Positions 32,606 through 43,600 of a DNA stretch of 64,000 nucleotides are shown here, piece after piece. A program made the translations under genes and the position numbers. Numbering within the stretch: the first letter of the stretch is position 1; the number at the start of each line of letters is the position of its first letter. Location of the stretch: NCBI GenBank assembly GCA_943736015.1, contig OX031071.1:16216119-16280118 (forward strand), read 5' to 3'. Source of the DNA: Tridacna crocea (Eukaryota > Mollusca > Bivalvia > Cardiida > Cardiidae). The notes below the pieces were generated by a model. It made no database searches and was not told where the DNA came from. It saw only the letters and a list, made by a program, of their open reading frames with translations.

Positions 32606-32834
32606 TTAACTCATTAACACACAATCCCGACTTCTAACGACCCTGAGAAAGAAGTCTTTTGAAAACATTGTGGGAAAAGGAGAAAATGCTGGTAACCAGC
32701 ATTTTCTCCTTTTCCCACAATGTTTTCTACCCTTCCCAAACCAAATTTGAATTTTTCAGTCACTTTGATTATGTCGTCTGTCATTGCTTTCAATTTGGAC
32801 TCGTCCAAAATTTTGTCGTTTGGTTAAGAGTTAA
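32606..32834 (+). mobile_element. TTAA-hairpin MITE, full length
   Basis: Both TTAA ends and a perfect hairpin with CTGGTAACCAG centre. Confidence 0.92.
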
Positions 32835-33019
32835 AGAACATTATGCCAGAACAGGTGAAAGGAATACGCCCTTTAACTACAAAAAGGATTGTCCAAAATG
32901 GGAAATACTTTTTGCACTTGATGCGTCCAGATTGATTTTATAAAATTTTATTTGTGCAATATGCAAAGTCTTTAACAAAAGATAGACTTGACTAAATTGG
33001 AAGCATAAGAATATTGAAG

Positions 33020-33250
33020 TTTACTCTTTACCACGCAGTCCCAACAATGAACAACCCTGAGAAAGAAGCCTTCTGAAAACATTGTGGGAAAAGGAGAAAA
33101 TGCTGGTCATCAGCATTTTCTCCTTTCCCCACAATGTTTTCCTCCCTTCCCAAAATACATTACAAGTTTTCATTAACTTTTTATTTTGTTGTCTGCAAAT
33201 GTTTACAATTTGGACTAGTCTAGAATTTTATCGTTCAGTAAAAGAGTTAA
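33020..33250 (+). mobile_element. TTAA-hairpin MITE, full length
   Basis: Left flank TTTA, right TTAA; hairpin centre CTGGTCATCAG. Confidence 0.87.
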
Positions 33251-33290
33251 CAACCGTTGCTTGAATGATAGATTTGTCCTTGAGTGGAAA

Positions 33291-33336
33291 GAAAACATTG
33301 TGAGAAAAGGAGAAAAGCATTTTCTCCTTTTCCTGT
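33291..33336. mobile_element. MITE hairpin only
   Basis: AACATTGTGAGAAAAGGAG and TTCTCCTTTTCC with a short centre; both arms lost. Confidence 0.65.
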
Positions 33337-33344
33337 AAAACCAG

Positions 33345-33475
33345 CTCCTATAGCTCAGTTGGGAGCATGCAGGACCTGAGAACAGGGTCGGTGGTTAGAT
33401 CCCTGACTTGGCCAGTTTCTTTCAGAGGATTAATGGCAGACATTGTGACAGGAATCATTCTCACCACTGACCATT
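33345..33475 (+). mobile_element. tRNA-like SINE head
   Basis: CTCCTATAGCTCAGTTGGGAG (A box) and GGTGGTTAGATCCC (B box), followed by a SINE body 'ggattaatggcagacattgtgac' also seen near 10750. Confidence 0.55.
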
Positions 33476-33477
33476 AT

Positions 33478-33570
33478 TATATCCCCGCAAAATAAATGCT
33501 TTCGGGGGTATACTGAAATCAGCCTGTCTGTTTGTGTGTCCGTCTATTGGGCCGTCTGTTGGTCAATCCA
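33478..33570 (+). mobile_element. Hairpin head of another GTCCGTC-type element (fragment)
   Basis: ATCCCCGCAAAATAAATGC then TTTCGGGGGTATAC forms a hairpin, followed by GTGTGTCCGTCTATTG. It has the same layout as the Helentron-like heads but a different hairpin. No matching tail is seen. Confidence 0.4.
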
Positions 33571-33689
33571 TGGGTCTGTCTGTGTACAAAATAAAAGTAA
33601 TTGCCTGTTTCTGTACAGGCGGGAGGGGAAGGGGGTAGTAAGTCACATTCATTGACAGCTCTAGTTTCAACAATGAATATGTGGGAAAG

Positions 33690-33760
33690 TAGCCTGTAGC
33701 TTGGAAAGAATATTATGTTGAGTGCTCCAGGAAAGCATGAATAGGTGCATTAGTCACCAT
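33690..33760 (+). mobile_element. SINE body fragment
   Basis: GTAGCCTGTAGCTTGGAAAG, GAGTGCTCCAGGAAAGCATG and AATAGGTGCATTAGTCACC match SINE body pieces at 11041-11100. Confidence 0.4.
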
Positions 33761-33831
33761 AATATAACTTAATGTTAAAAATGGTATTACCACTATATAA
33801 TTAATCCCATAATATTTAAAAAAAACAATAT

Positions 33832-33877
33832 TTTTGTCAGCGTTGTTGAAATTCAAGATTGCTTGGTAATGGGTTAG
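33832..33877 (-). mobile_element. MITE terminal scrap
   Basis: GTTGTTGAAATTCAAGATTGC then TTGGTAATGGGTTA, an L-arm terminus. Confidence 0.5.
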
Positions 33878-34252
33878 ATTTATTGTTCAGTTGAATGCCA
33901 TTTTTAACAGCTTGGGTCACCTATGCGTGTGTTTCCTAGCTTTCTCACATAAATATTAACGCAACTTTCCTTCCATAGATTACTTTTCTCACATAGGCAA
34001 AATAAAGTTGGACAGAAATTTTAACCAGGTTTCAAACTCACAACCACCAAGTTAGAGGTCAAGGATTGATGAAAAGCTCAGTAGTATTTGGTATGAGAAG
34101 GTTATTGCACTTGGTGAACTGCAAAGATTTCATGATATAATTTGTCACATTTTCCAACAACTTTTTCTTATCATTGGCTTTATCTAAACTTTTGGCATTT
34201 TGTTTTGTACTTTATCCCTTAAAGCCCTGGAACCATTACTTAACTTGTTTTT

Positions 34253-34320
34253 GTGGACAGTGTAGATCAAGATCAGACTGCACAGAATGTGCAGTCTGAT
34301 CTTAGATCTACACTGTCCAC
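34253..34320. repeat. Short palindromic element (GTGTAGATC family), near perfect
   Basis: GTGGACAGTGTAGATC and its complement GATCTACACTGTCCAC, with the centre GATCAGACTGCACA / TGTGCAGTCTGATC. A 68 bp hairpin. Confidence 0.85.
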
Positions 34321-34501
34321 TATTTTGTGACATACTCTGGCAAAGAAAGAACTTGGTACAGCAATATACCTGTATCAGATGATTTTCCTATTTCAAAATG
34401 TCTCTTGTTTTAATTCAGCACTTTAAGGGTTTAGTTACACAAATAGTAGCAACTTTGTAAGAATACAAAACTTTTTTTTTTTTCCAAGCAAACAAAGGTC
34501 A

Positions 34502-34660
34502 TTAAATCTTTGCCACACAATTCAAAGGTTTTGGGATCATGATGTGTGAATTTCTTTTCGAAAACACTGAAAACTTTAATGGAAAGGGAGAAAATGCTGG
34601 TAAGCAGTATTCTGTCCTTTGGAGACAATGTTTTTACCCTTTCTGATACAAATCCCATCA
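34502..34660 (+). mobile_element. TTAA-hairpin MITE, truncated
   Basis: TTAA, CTTTGCCACACAATTC, GGAAAGGGAGAAAATGCTGG; the R arm is cut short. Confidence 0.65.
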
Positions 34661-35179
34661 GGACTAACAAAAAATAGTTTTTTGTAGGGTTTCCCGAGCC
34701 TAACTAGAAAATGCTGGTGACCCTAAGCTTCTTTTGCTTAAGAATTGAAAAAAAAACCCAAATCTGGTGGGTGTGAATTTGGTATATGGTCCATGTAAAA
34801 AAAATTCTGGGAAAAAATATCCCTGCCTTATTTCATGCTTTCCCTTAGGATATTGAGAAATAGCAGTGAAAATATTTTTCAGTCTTGCACGGGTACGACC
34901 AGTGAAAGTACCGATTTTCATGTTCTTGTTCCCTAGGTAAATTGCGCATGCCTCAAAACCAGATGGAAATATGACGTCATTTACCTTACATTTCTCGCGC
35001 TTGACGTTATACTGTAATGTGTTGCTATGTGGGAGGGGTGCGCCACGGGGAATAACTGAAAAGAACTGTACTGGATTTAAAGCTCCTCCCAGAAAGGATT
35101 AAGAGCATGAAATAGATAGAATACTATTTTGTTGTTTTTGGTCGAAATTTATTTCATCTTGTGAACACCATAGGTGACA
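34661..35179. other. No gene recognised
   Basis: Contains a 73-codon minus frame without family signature. A GC-richer patch at 34990-35060 has no clear role. Confidence 0.35.
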
Positions 35180-35409
35180 TTTACTCTTTACCAAACAACA
35201 AAAGTTTACACAGGCCCGAATTGAAAGCGCTTGCAGACAACGAAATAAAACTGACTGAAAATTTGAAATTTGTTTTGTGAAGGGTAGAAAACATTGTGGA
35301 AAAAGGAGAAAATGCTGGTTACCAGCATTTTCTCCTTTTCCCACATTGTTTTCGAAAAGGTTTCTATCTCAGGGTTGTAAAAACCAGGGACTCTTTTGGA
35401 AAGGGTTGA
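35180..35409 (-). mobile_element. H/F chimeric MITE
   Basis: The left end is like H type (CTCTTTACCAAACAAC); the right end is F type (AAAAACCAGGG, TTTTGGAAAGGG). Flanks TTTA and TTGA. Confidence 0.8.
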
Positions 35410-35414
35410 GAAGT

Positions 35415-35510
35415 GCAGTGACCAGCATTTTTCTCCTTTTCCGACAATGTTTTCAGAAGGAATCTTTCTCAAACTCATTAAAAAGTCGGGACTGTGTGGT
35501 AAAGGGTTAA
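35415..35510 (-). mobile_element. Half MITE
   Basis: Right hairpin arm plus L arm to GTGTGGTAAAGGG and TTAA. Confidence 0.75.
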
Positions 35511-35678
35511 CAAACCTGAGGAAGTATGCTCTTGAGAACTTGTAGCAAACCAGCATTTCCCACTTTTCCCACAATATTTTCTAACCTTTCAAAGACAACT
35601 TGGTCATCTTGGCGACTTTTAATTGGTCATTTGCAGATACTTCCAATTTGAACCTGTCAAAAATTTTGTTGTTTTCAA
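35507..35678 (+). mobile_element. MITE, decayed
   Basis: Shares TTAA 35507-35510; AAACCTGAGGAAG, a one-armed hairpin and GGTCATTTGCAGATAC. Confidence 0.6.
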
Positions 35679-35854
35679 CGCATAAAACTACCCAGAATAG
35701 GGTAATTGATTATATGTCAGTATTTGAAAGTTGTTTCCCTTCAGATCGAAAAAAAAGTATTTAGTTTATTAATATTCATAACATCATTAAAATTGATATT
35801 GCATTTAACCCCTGCATCGGCACATAAATGAGCCATGGTCTGTGAATAGGAGGC

Positions 35855-36083
35855 TTAACTCTTTACCACACAAGAAAATTTTAGACTGGTCCAAACTGAA
35901 AACACTTGCAGAAGACAAAATAAAGGTAGATGAAAAATTAAAATTTGGTTTTGGAAGGGTAGAAAACACTGTGGGAAAAGGAGAAAATGCTGGTTACCAG
36001 CATTTTCTCCTTTTCCAACAGTGTTTTCAAAAGGGCTCTTTCTCAGGGTCGTTAAAAGTCGGGATTGTGTGGTAAAGAGTTAA
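35855..36083 (-). mobile_element. TTAA-hairpin MITE, full length
   Basis: Both TTAA ends; near-perfect hairpin with CTGGTTACCAG. Confidence 0.92.
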
Positions 36084-36215
36084 AGGTGGGTATTTAGGTT
36101 TTCACGTCACACAAAATTAAAAAAATATATACTAGTATATCACTGAAATTAATATGAAAAACAATACAGATCATCAATAATTAAGAATCATAATATTACA
36201 AAAAAAAAATGTTAG
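36083..36215 (+). repeat. GGTGGGTATTTAG repeat family, copy
   Basis: AAAGGTGGGTATTTAGG then 'tcacacaaaattaaaaaaatata' and 'cagatcatcaataattaagaatc' matches the complement of 62560-62698 base by base with few changes. It abuts a MITE end at 36083. Confidence 0.7.
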
Positions 36216-36414
36216 AAAAATCCCTAGAAAAAGACTAAGAATGTCTTTAGAATAGTTGGGAAATAAAGGCCCAGATATTTGGATTTGTTGATCACCCCTA
36301 AGCTGGGGCAAAGATTTATCGAGAAAAATATGCATTGCTTTCATGCATAATGGAAATTCTTGTTTTCATGTTGCAACCTGTTACAGCCATTGATTGGGAA
36401 AACATCAGAAAAAC

Positions 36415-36641
36415 TTACTCTTTACCACATAACAAACCTCTAGACCCTGGGCAAACCCAAACCTGGATGCAATTGTCAATTTATATGTGGCTAAAATTTT
36501 TGAAGTTGTCTTTGATATGGTTGAAAACATTGTGAGAAAATGCTGTCTAAGAGCATTTTCTCTTTTCTCTTTTTAGATCAATGTATTTAAATATTGTTTC
36601 TGAAGATTGATAAAAGTCTATACTGTGTTGCAAGTGGTTAA
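36415..36641 (-). mobile_element. TTAA-hairpin MITE, diverged
   Basis: First of three end-to-end copies; hairpin reduced to GAGAAAATGC and GCATTTTCTC. Confidence 0.72.
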
Positions 36642-36866
36642 CTCTTTACCGCACAGTCCTTACCTTTAACGACCCTAAGAAAGAAGCCTTTTGAAAACAT
36701 TGTAGGAAAAGGAGAAAATGCTGGTAACCAGCATTTTATCCTTCTCCCACAATGTTTTCTTCCCCATCCAAAACAAAAATCATTATTTCATTTACTTTTA
36801 AGTTGTCGTCTGCAAATCCTTACAATTTGGACTAATCTAATTTTTTGTCGTTTAGTAAAGAGCTAA
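36638..36866 (+). mobile_element. TTAA-hairpin MITE, abutting
   Basis: Shares TTAA 36638-36641; right boundary CTAA 36863-36866 shared with the next copy. Confidence 0.87.
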
Positions 36867-37091
36867 CCCTTTACTCCATAGATACTCATTTCTACACGTT
36901 GCTTGTAGGAGCCTTTGGAAAACATTGTGGCAAAAGGTGAAATTGCTCGTCACGAGCAATTTCACCTATTGCCACAATCTTTTCAACACTATCAAAAGGT
37001 ACCATTTACACATAAGAAAATGCTTCATCTCTGCTGTTATTTAGTGTCAATTAGAGATACCATAAAAATGCCTTATGGGGTAAAGGGTTAA
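36863..37091 (+). mobile_element. TTAA-hairpin MITE, P type
   Basis: Ends CCCTTTACTCCATA and TTATGGGGTAAAGGG, hairpin GTGGCAAAAGGTGAAATTGC with GCTCGTCACGAGC centre; a third end type. Confidence 0.87.
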
Positions 37092-37309
37092 CTCTTAATA
37101 CTAGAAATGATAATTATGATGCTGCATACTTTCTGCTGTTAATCTAGTCATGAACTTGTGTTTTTGGTGAAAATAGCACATGCTGTTGACCAGGCTGCTC
37201 ATCATTTTGATTTTGTGACAATGTCATCTAAATTTGAGTCATGCCATAGATGCGGAGTTTCGTTGAGACAGAAAGGATGTAACTGAGTAAACCAGATGAC
37301 AAACCTTTT

Positions 37310-37512
37310 GGGCTTCACTAATTCAAAACCCTTGTGGACAACAAAATTTTGTGGCCTCAAAAAGTGGAAATTGTTTTTTTGAAAGAGAAGGAGACAAAGT
37401 AGGAAAAGGTGAAATTGCAGGTAAATAGCATTTTCACCTTTTCTTACAATGTTTTGATAAGTATTATTTCAGAAGGGTTGCAAATACTCTTGATTGGTTT
37501 GGTAAAGATTAA
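37310..37512 (-). mobile_element. TTAA-hairpin MITE, decayed
   Basis: AGGAAAAGGTGAAATTGC hairpin, GATTGGTTTGGTAAAG end, TTAA 37509-37512 shared with the next. Confidence 0.65.
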
Positions 37513-37735
37513 CTCTTTCCCAAACAGCAAAATTTTGGACTAAACCAAATTGGGAAGGTCTGCAGAACAGAACTTAAATGTACCACTCATTATGATCTTT
37601 GTTTTTGATAGAGCTGAAAACATAGTGGGAAAAGGAGAAAATGCTGGTTACCAGCATTTTCTCCTTTTCCCACCATGTTTTCAAAAGGACTCTTGTCCTG
37701 GATACTAAAAATCAGGGATTGTTCGGTAAAGGTTA
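37509..37735 (-). mobile_element. TTAA-hairpin MITE, full length
   Basis: CTCTTTCCCAAACAGC start, perfect inner hairpin, GTTCGGTAAAGG end. Confidence 0.87.
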
Positions 37736-37871
37736 ACAGCACAAAATGCATGAGTAGCTCTAACCCTGTCTCTACAGACTAAAATAATTTGCATTTTGTC
37801 AAAGGCTAAAAGTACATTTCCTCTGCAAGATTGGTGAACCGGTGAAGATCAGTCATACTCTAGAATTTAAT

Positions 37872-37941
37872 AGTGGACAGTGTAGATTAAAGATCAGACT
37901 GCATATTCTGTGCAGTCTGATCTTGATCTCTACTGTTCACT
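37872..37941. repeat. Short palindromic element (GTGTAGATC family)
   Basis: AGTGGACAGTGTAGATTAAAG and the complement CTTGATCTCTACTGTTCACT, centre GATCAGACTGCA / TGCAGTCTGATC. Confidence 0.8.
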
Positions 37942-38030
37942 AGCTGAAAGCTTCTGGTGTCTTCTACAGTATGGAAAAACTTAATCCTTATTTGCTTTGC
38001 CCTTTTTGCCCAATTTATCACCCATGATAT

Positions 38031-38259
38031 TTAACCCTTTACCCCATAAGGCATTTCTATGGTATCTCCAATTGACCCTAAATAACAGCAAGGATATAGC
38101 TGTTTCTTATGTGTATATGACACCTTGAGATAGCATAGAAAACAATGTGGCTAAAGGTGAAATTGCTCGTCACAAGCAATTTCACCTTTTGCCACAATGT
38201 TTTCCAAGGGCTCGTACAAGCAATGCGTAGAAATGAGTATCTTTGGAGTAAAAGGTTAA
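38031..38259 (-). mobile_element. TTAA-hairpin MITE, P type, well preserved
   Basis: CCCTTTACCCCATAAGGC start; hairpin GTGGCTAAAGGTGAAATTGC; matches 36863-37091 in the opposite sense. Confidence 0.9.
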
Positions 38260-38490
38260 CCTTTTACCTCACTGTCACAAGTTTCAACAACTGTGAAAGA
38301 AGGCTGGTGAAACCATTGTGGCCAAGGAGAAATTGCTGGTTACCAGTATTTTCTGCTTTTCCCATAATATTTTCTAATTTCATCAAAAACGGAAATAATC
38401 ATTTTAATTGTGTTTATTTTGTCATCCTCTCAATATAATTATGCTTTCAATTTATTCAAGTCAAAAATTTTGTCATTTGATATAGATTTA
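38256..38490 (+). mobile_element. TTAA-hairpin MITE, diverged
   Basis: Shares TTAA 38256-38259; R arm with TTTATTTTGTCATC; right terminus worn. Confidence 0.72.
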
Positions 38491-38612
38491 GCCATAATAC
38501 AAAACATTCCAAAGTTTTATTTCCTCTCCAACACCAAATTTTTTACTTGTTGAAACTGAAAGTAGTATCAGACTGATGACATATTGTAGCTGAAATGATT
38601 GTAAACGTCTTT

Positions 38613-38638
38613 CCCATGCGAAAATAGGGCCTTTGCGG
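38613..38638 (+). repeat. Left inverted terminus of candidate transposon
   Basis: CCCATGCGAAAATA, then GGG and CCTTTGC. It pairs with the complement of 55718-55743 with one mismatch in the first 14 bases. Confidence 0.45.
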
Positions 38639-38639
38639 A

Positions 38640-39085
38640 AAATATTCTATCCCTTTGCAAACTGATTGCAATTTCCTTTGCAAACTATATTCTGCACATG
38701 GTTGCAAGATATGTTCTGCAGACGTATGAAAATGGAACGAAAAATGCAAACATTTTGCAAATAGTTTGCAAAGGGTCATTGTGAGAGTCAAAAGCCTTTG
38801 CTGCAACTACTCTGCAAACATCTCCAGTAATTGCTGCACACAGTTAGCAAAGTCTCTTTCAATTACTGTGCAAACAGTCTGTAGATACTCTGCAAACTGT
38901 TTGCAAACATTATGCACATAGTTTGCAAACACCCTGCAAACATTCTACAAACACCCTGCAAACATTCTGCAAACAGGTTGCAAACACTCTGCAATCAGTT
39001 TGCAAATAGTCTGCAAATCTTTCCCAATTAGTTTGCAAACATCCTGCATACAGCTTGCAAATATATATGCAAATCTTTCACGATT
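38640..39085 (+). repeat. Left subterminal array of TTTGCAAAC motifs
   Basis: About 20 copies of TTTGCAAAC or TCTGCAAAC spaced roughly 10-25 bases apart, mostly with TGCAAAC on the plus strand. The core TTTGCAAA is an 8 bp palindrome. Such arrays next to transposon ends usually bind transposase or an accessory protein. Confidence 0.6.
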
Positions 39086-39707
39086 AATTAGCAGGGCTTT
39101 CCAACATAAATTTTGTACATATAGTTATGTACACTACAGTTCCCCCCCCCCCCCCCCCCCCCCCGCCAACTGTGAAAAAAAAAAAGGACAATTCTTGTTA
39201 ACTGGGAACAAGTTTGAAAAAGACAAGTAAAAAAAAAAAGAACACAGTCCTTCCAAAAAAAATAAACTGTAATAAAGTCTAAGAGATCTCAAACAGATAC
39301 ATACATGCTATATTTCATCTTATTGCAAAATCTAAGGTAATCTCAACCAAATACATATAAATATATTCTATCATATCAATATCAAATGACAGGGTAGTTT
39401 TTGTTCAGTGGATATTTATATGTTTGGTATTTCACACCATTTTCAGCGGCAGACAGTGCACCTATTCATACTTTCTTGGACTTCCTTTTACCGGTATCAC
39501 ACAGAATATTCTCTCCAAGCAACTGGTTGCTTTCCCACATAACCACATATGCAGGGAAAATTTGACAAAAAATAACAAAATGACCATAATGTATGATTGA
39601 GTTAGAGGATATAGAGATGCACAGTTGCATTGATCGACAATCTAAACATGTAAAAACTAAGAAAACAAGAATAACATACTTTTTATCAAGGTGTGATTTG
39701 CAACCAT
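39085..39707. other. Non-coding stretch with SINE-like fragment
   Basis: Apart from the homopolymer runs and a SINE-like fragment at about 39440-39560 (minus; GACAGTGCACCTATTC, GGTTGCTTTCCCACAT), no gene or repeat is recognised. Confidence 0.4.
39142..39184. repeat. Poly-C run followed by poly-A
   Basis: 23 consecutive C residues (39142-39164), a short spacer, then a run of A. Low-complexity sequence just inside the left subterminal array; probably length-unstable. Confidence 0.9.
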
Positions 39708-39942
39708 TTAACCCATTACCACACAATCCTTACTTTTGACGACACTGGGAAAGAATTTAATCCTTTGAAAACATTGTGGAAAAAGGAAAAAAAATGCTGG
39801 TAACCAGCATTTTTTCCTTTTCCCACAATGTTTTCTTCACTTCAAAAAACAAATTTCAAATTTTCAGTTACTTTTATTTTATCGTCTGCAAATGCTTTCG
39901 ATTTGGACAAGCCTCAAATATTGTCATTTGGTAATGAGTTAA
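39708..39942 (+). mobile_element. TTAA-hairpin MITE inside the candidate transposon
   Basis: Full length with both TTAA ends; the best preserved MITE between 38613 and 55743. Confidence 0.9.
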
Positions 39943-40239
39943 CACTGTGTATGAGGATCAGACTGCAAGGAACATCTGTCTGATTACATGTTACATGTAA
40001 CGAAAACAAAATACAAGGCAAAAACAATAAAAAGATGGGTGGATGAATTAATGAATGAATCAGACGATTGGTGGGTCAGCAAGTAAATGAATGAATGAGG
40101 AAAAGTACCCTATGGTATAACAAATAAATAATCAACTAATCAATCAATCAAATGACTGATTAATCAGTTAACTAATATGTTTCAGAAAATACATATTTAC
40201 TGTTGAAAAAATAGTAGGTCGAGTTGGCAACACAACGTT

Positions 40240-40408
40240 TATTACTCTGTATCACATGTTGCCAACTTTTGAAGACCCAGAGGTAGAAGCAATTTCTCCT
40301 TTTCCTACAATGTTTTCTACCCTTCCCAAAACTAATTTAATTAACAGTATATTTGTAGTCTGCAAATGCTTTCAGTAGTGACTAGTACACAATATTGTCA
40401 TTAAGTAT
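40240..40408 (+). mobile_element. MITE, decayed
   Basis: AACTTTTGAAGACCCAGAGG, TTCTCCTTTTCCTACAATG, GTAGTCTGCAAATGC. Confidence 0.6.
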
Positions 40409-40528
40409 CCACATAGTCTGCAAATTTGCCCAGTTTTGGCGCAGTATAAATCTGTTTCTATAATTTACTTGGTGGTAATGAGATATGGCTATTGTATTTC
40501 ACACTACATAATTCTGGCTCTAAGATGT

Positions 40529-40638
40529 CTATTTTCCCTGTCTTGATGGTGCTCTCAGGCAGCCTAATTTGTTCCGAAGTGCCTGCTTGATTTCTGAAGG
40601 CGACTGTCTTTTAAACTGATCACAGGCTATGCAGTATG
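40529..40638 (-). CDS. BEN gene exon 7 (stop codon)
   Basis: 110 nt including the stop TAG. After a TTTCTTTCAG acceptor it completes a Thr codon and codes YCIACDQFKRQSPSEIKQAL, RNKLGCLRAPSRQGK. Joined to exon 6 it gives VNAIITYCIACDQF, a normal BEN C-terminal run. A possible AATAAA signal lies on this strand at 40243-40238. Confidence 0.82.
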
Positions 40639-43600
40639 CTGAAAGAAAGAAAAAAATATCCACTAATACTAACTGGGAATGAAATATAATTAAGATCATA
40701 TGTTTTGTAAATCTGAGTTTGTTACCCTGTTGAGACTTTCGTTCCATTGATTTTTCACCAGTCTCACCTCTGGTGCATGTGAGAAAAGTAGCCAAAGACT
40801 TGGGAAAAAAAGTTGTCAGTACTGGTGGGGAAATCCAGGAAACACATGCGTAGGTGCACTGACTGCCGTTATGTGACCTAAGCTGTGAAAACTTGTCCAA
40901 GATATCATTATGACAAAGTTTCTGACCAAGTTTCAATAGTATCAGGCTCAAAATGTGGCTAAGAGCTAGATTGCACACAAGGGTTTTCTAAGATCCAGCC
41001 AAATGACCTACTTTTTGACCAAACATGACCAAATTTCATACTTGTCCAAGATATTCACACATTCTTACCAAGTTTCAGACTGAAAATGGGGCATCTAGAG
41101 AGCACACACAGTTTTTCTAAGATTTGCTCCAGTGACCTTTTTGACCCAACATGACCCAATTTCAAGCTTGACCAAGATATTATCAAGAGATTCTGACCAA
41201 GTTTCATAAGTTTCAGGCTGAAAATATGGTCTCTTTGACCCAGTATTGAACTTGTCCGAGATATCAAGACAAAAATTTTAAGTTTCATGAGTATATGACT
41301 GAAAATGTAGCCTCTAGAGCGCATACAAGATAACTGTTGATGCCTGGACAATGGACACAGCACGACGGACACAGCACAATCACAAAAGCTCACCTTCAGC
41401 ACTTCGTACTCCGGTGAGCTAAAATGTAGATGACAAATAACAGTTGATGTATCTATTAATACAAAGATTTATATAAATGGGTTTTTCGTGCTTTGTCATG
41501 CTAGCTGAATGTAAATGTTTATAAATAGTTGAAAGTCCTGAAAGTTATTACACAGAAGTAGTCTATGATAATGCTCTACACATGGTACTAGTTACTCCGC
41601 CGAGTTGTATTTTGAAGATGGATAACACCATTATTTTACTCCGATCATTTATAGGTATACATGTATAATACATATGCTTTTTCTTTGCATCACATTTTTT
41701 GGAAGATGAATGGAAAAGGAAATTATAAGAAATGATAACTGTTTACAGATAACATTTTATGATCTTTTGCTTATGCGTTTGGAAATCATAGTGAAGTCCT
41801 ACTATAAACTTTACAAACACTGGCATTACCAAACGACAAAATTTTAGACTGGTCCTAAATGAAAGAACTTGCAGATGACAAAATAAACGTAACTCAAAAA
41901 TTGAAATTTGTTTTGTGAAGGGTAGAAAACATTGTCAGAAAAGGAGAAAATGCCGATGTTTTCAAAAGGCTTAAAAAATCAGGGATTGTTTGGGAAAGCA
42001 TTAAATATGCTTCAAACATAATGCAGGTCAAAGCAGCCATACATTGTCTGTAAGAGTGCTGATGCCAAAATGAAGATGAGAGCTCTCCCCTCAATCCATT
42101 TCCTTCCGAGTGAACAAGAATTTTATTCTTAGTGGCAAAGATTGAAACTGAATACTTACTGATAATGGCATTGACTATCACTGGGTCCAACTTCAGAAGG
42201 CCATTTTCTCCAGACAAATTTGACTTACTCTGTACTTTTCTTGTAAAAAAGACATCTACAAGCAGTCTGGCAAGTCCGGTCATCGTCTTTGCAGACTCAG
42301 TTGAAATTTTAAGCTGGTCCTCATAAAGAAAAACGAACGAGCCTCTAACAAGCTCCACCATCTGAAATACAAAAACCGCATGTTTTGCTTCCATTGTTGG
42401 AATTCAACGAAATCTTAGTTATCCATCATCGCTTTTGTTGAAGCAATCGATCACTGACTAATAGTCGACAATGAATCTAGTAATAGCGACTGTATTCTTA
42501 AACCTTTCCAACATCTTAAAATGGCCTGTTTTGGGCTATATATTAGCTTTAATATTTTGTGATCAAATCTGTAAAAGTGTTAAATGCAATAAAAACAAGA
42601 ACCTGCATGCAGGTAAGAACAATCGGCTGCAGATGCTTAATTTTCAGTGATAATTTTTAAGCTGCGAGCTGGATAAACACAGTTGTCGTGAACTCATCCT
42701 GTGCTCCATCCCAAGAAAAATCATTGAATTAGAACAATAAACCCTACTCGGAACATCATATTACACAGACAGACTCTTTCATGATTGGTCATTTCATACC
42801 CTATTTAGGAAACTGGCCAAGAGCATATTTCCTGAATTTCATATGAAATGACCATGTGTAACATACTTTGACAGCTTATTACTGATGAATTAGTATTTTT
42901 ACTGATTGTGAATATCTGGGATATGGTGCTAGTGCAGACAAGATTTCTAGCACATTCTGTGGCATAAAGTATTCAGATTCAAATGAAAAAAATATACCCT
43001 GTGCTCCCTTGCCAAGTTTCGATCAGATATAATTCCTGGCTTTATTTTGTTTGTAACTTGAGTGGGTTCTGTGACTGGATCGTTTAAATTGTTCTGCTGC
43101 AACTCTACAAAAAGAAAGTGTATAACAACTCATGCACTATCAGCACTCATTTCAAAATGCATAATAGGGAGTATAATTTTTAATATGACAAATAAGAGAA
43201 AACGGACAACAATGGCAGAAAAATGAATTTCAAAATCAGGCCAAAAGTGAACACTGAACAGAAGATATAGTTAACTGGCAACTTTTAACCTAGTATTGAA
43301 ATAATTTTTTCTGCCAGCAACTAACACTGATTGTCATCCTCACATACTTTCTATACTTCTAACTGATGTGATATAAATGCATTTCAAACTCTGTTTACTT
43401 TTGGCAGCTATTGCTACTTTAAATCTAGTTGTGCATACAGGCTCCCCAAACAGTTTTGAGTCAACCCATTTATTGATTCTAGAGAAGATGTCAAAAATAG
43501 ATTTTCAAGATGGCAGCCTTAGTGGCCATCTTGGATATTGAATTGCCACAATCTGTATGAATTGTAATCTTCTTGTCAGCCCAATGCTTTCCAAAAAGTT

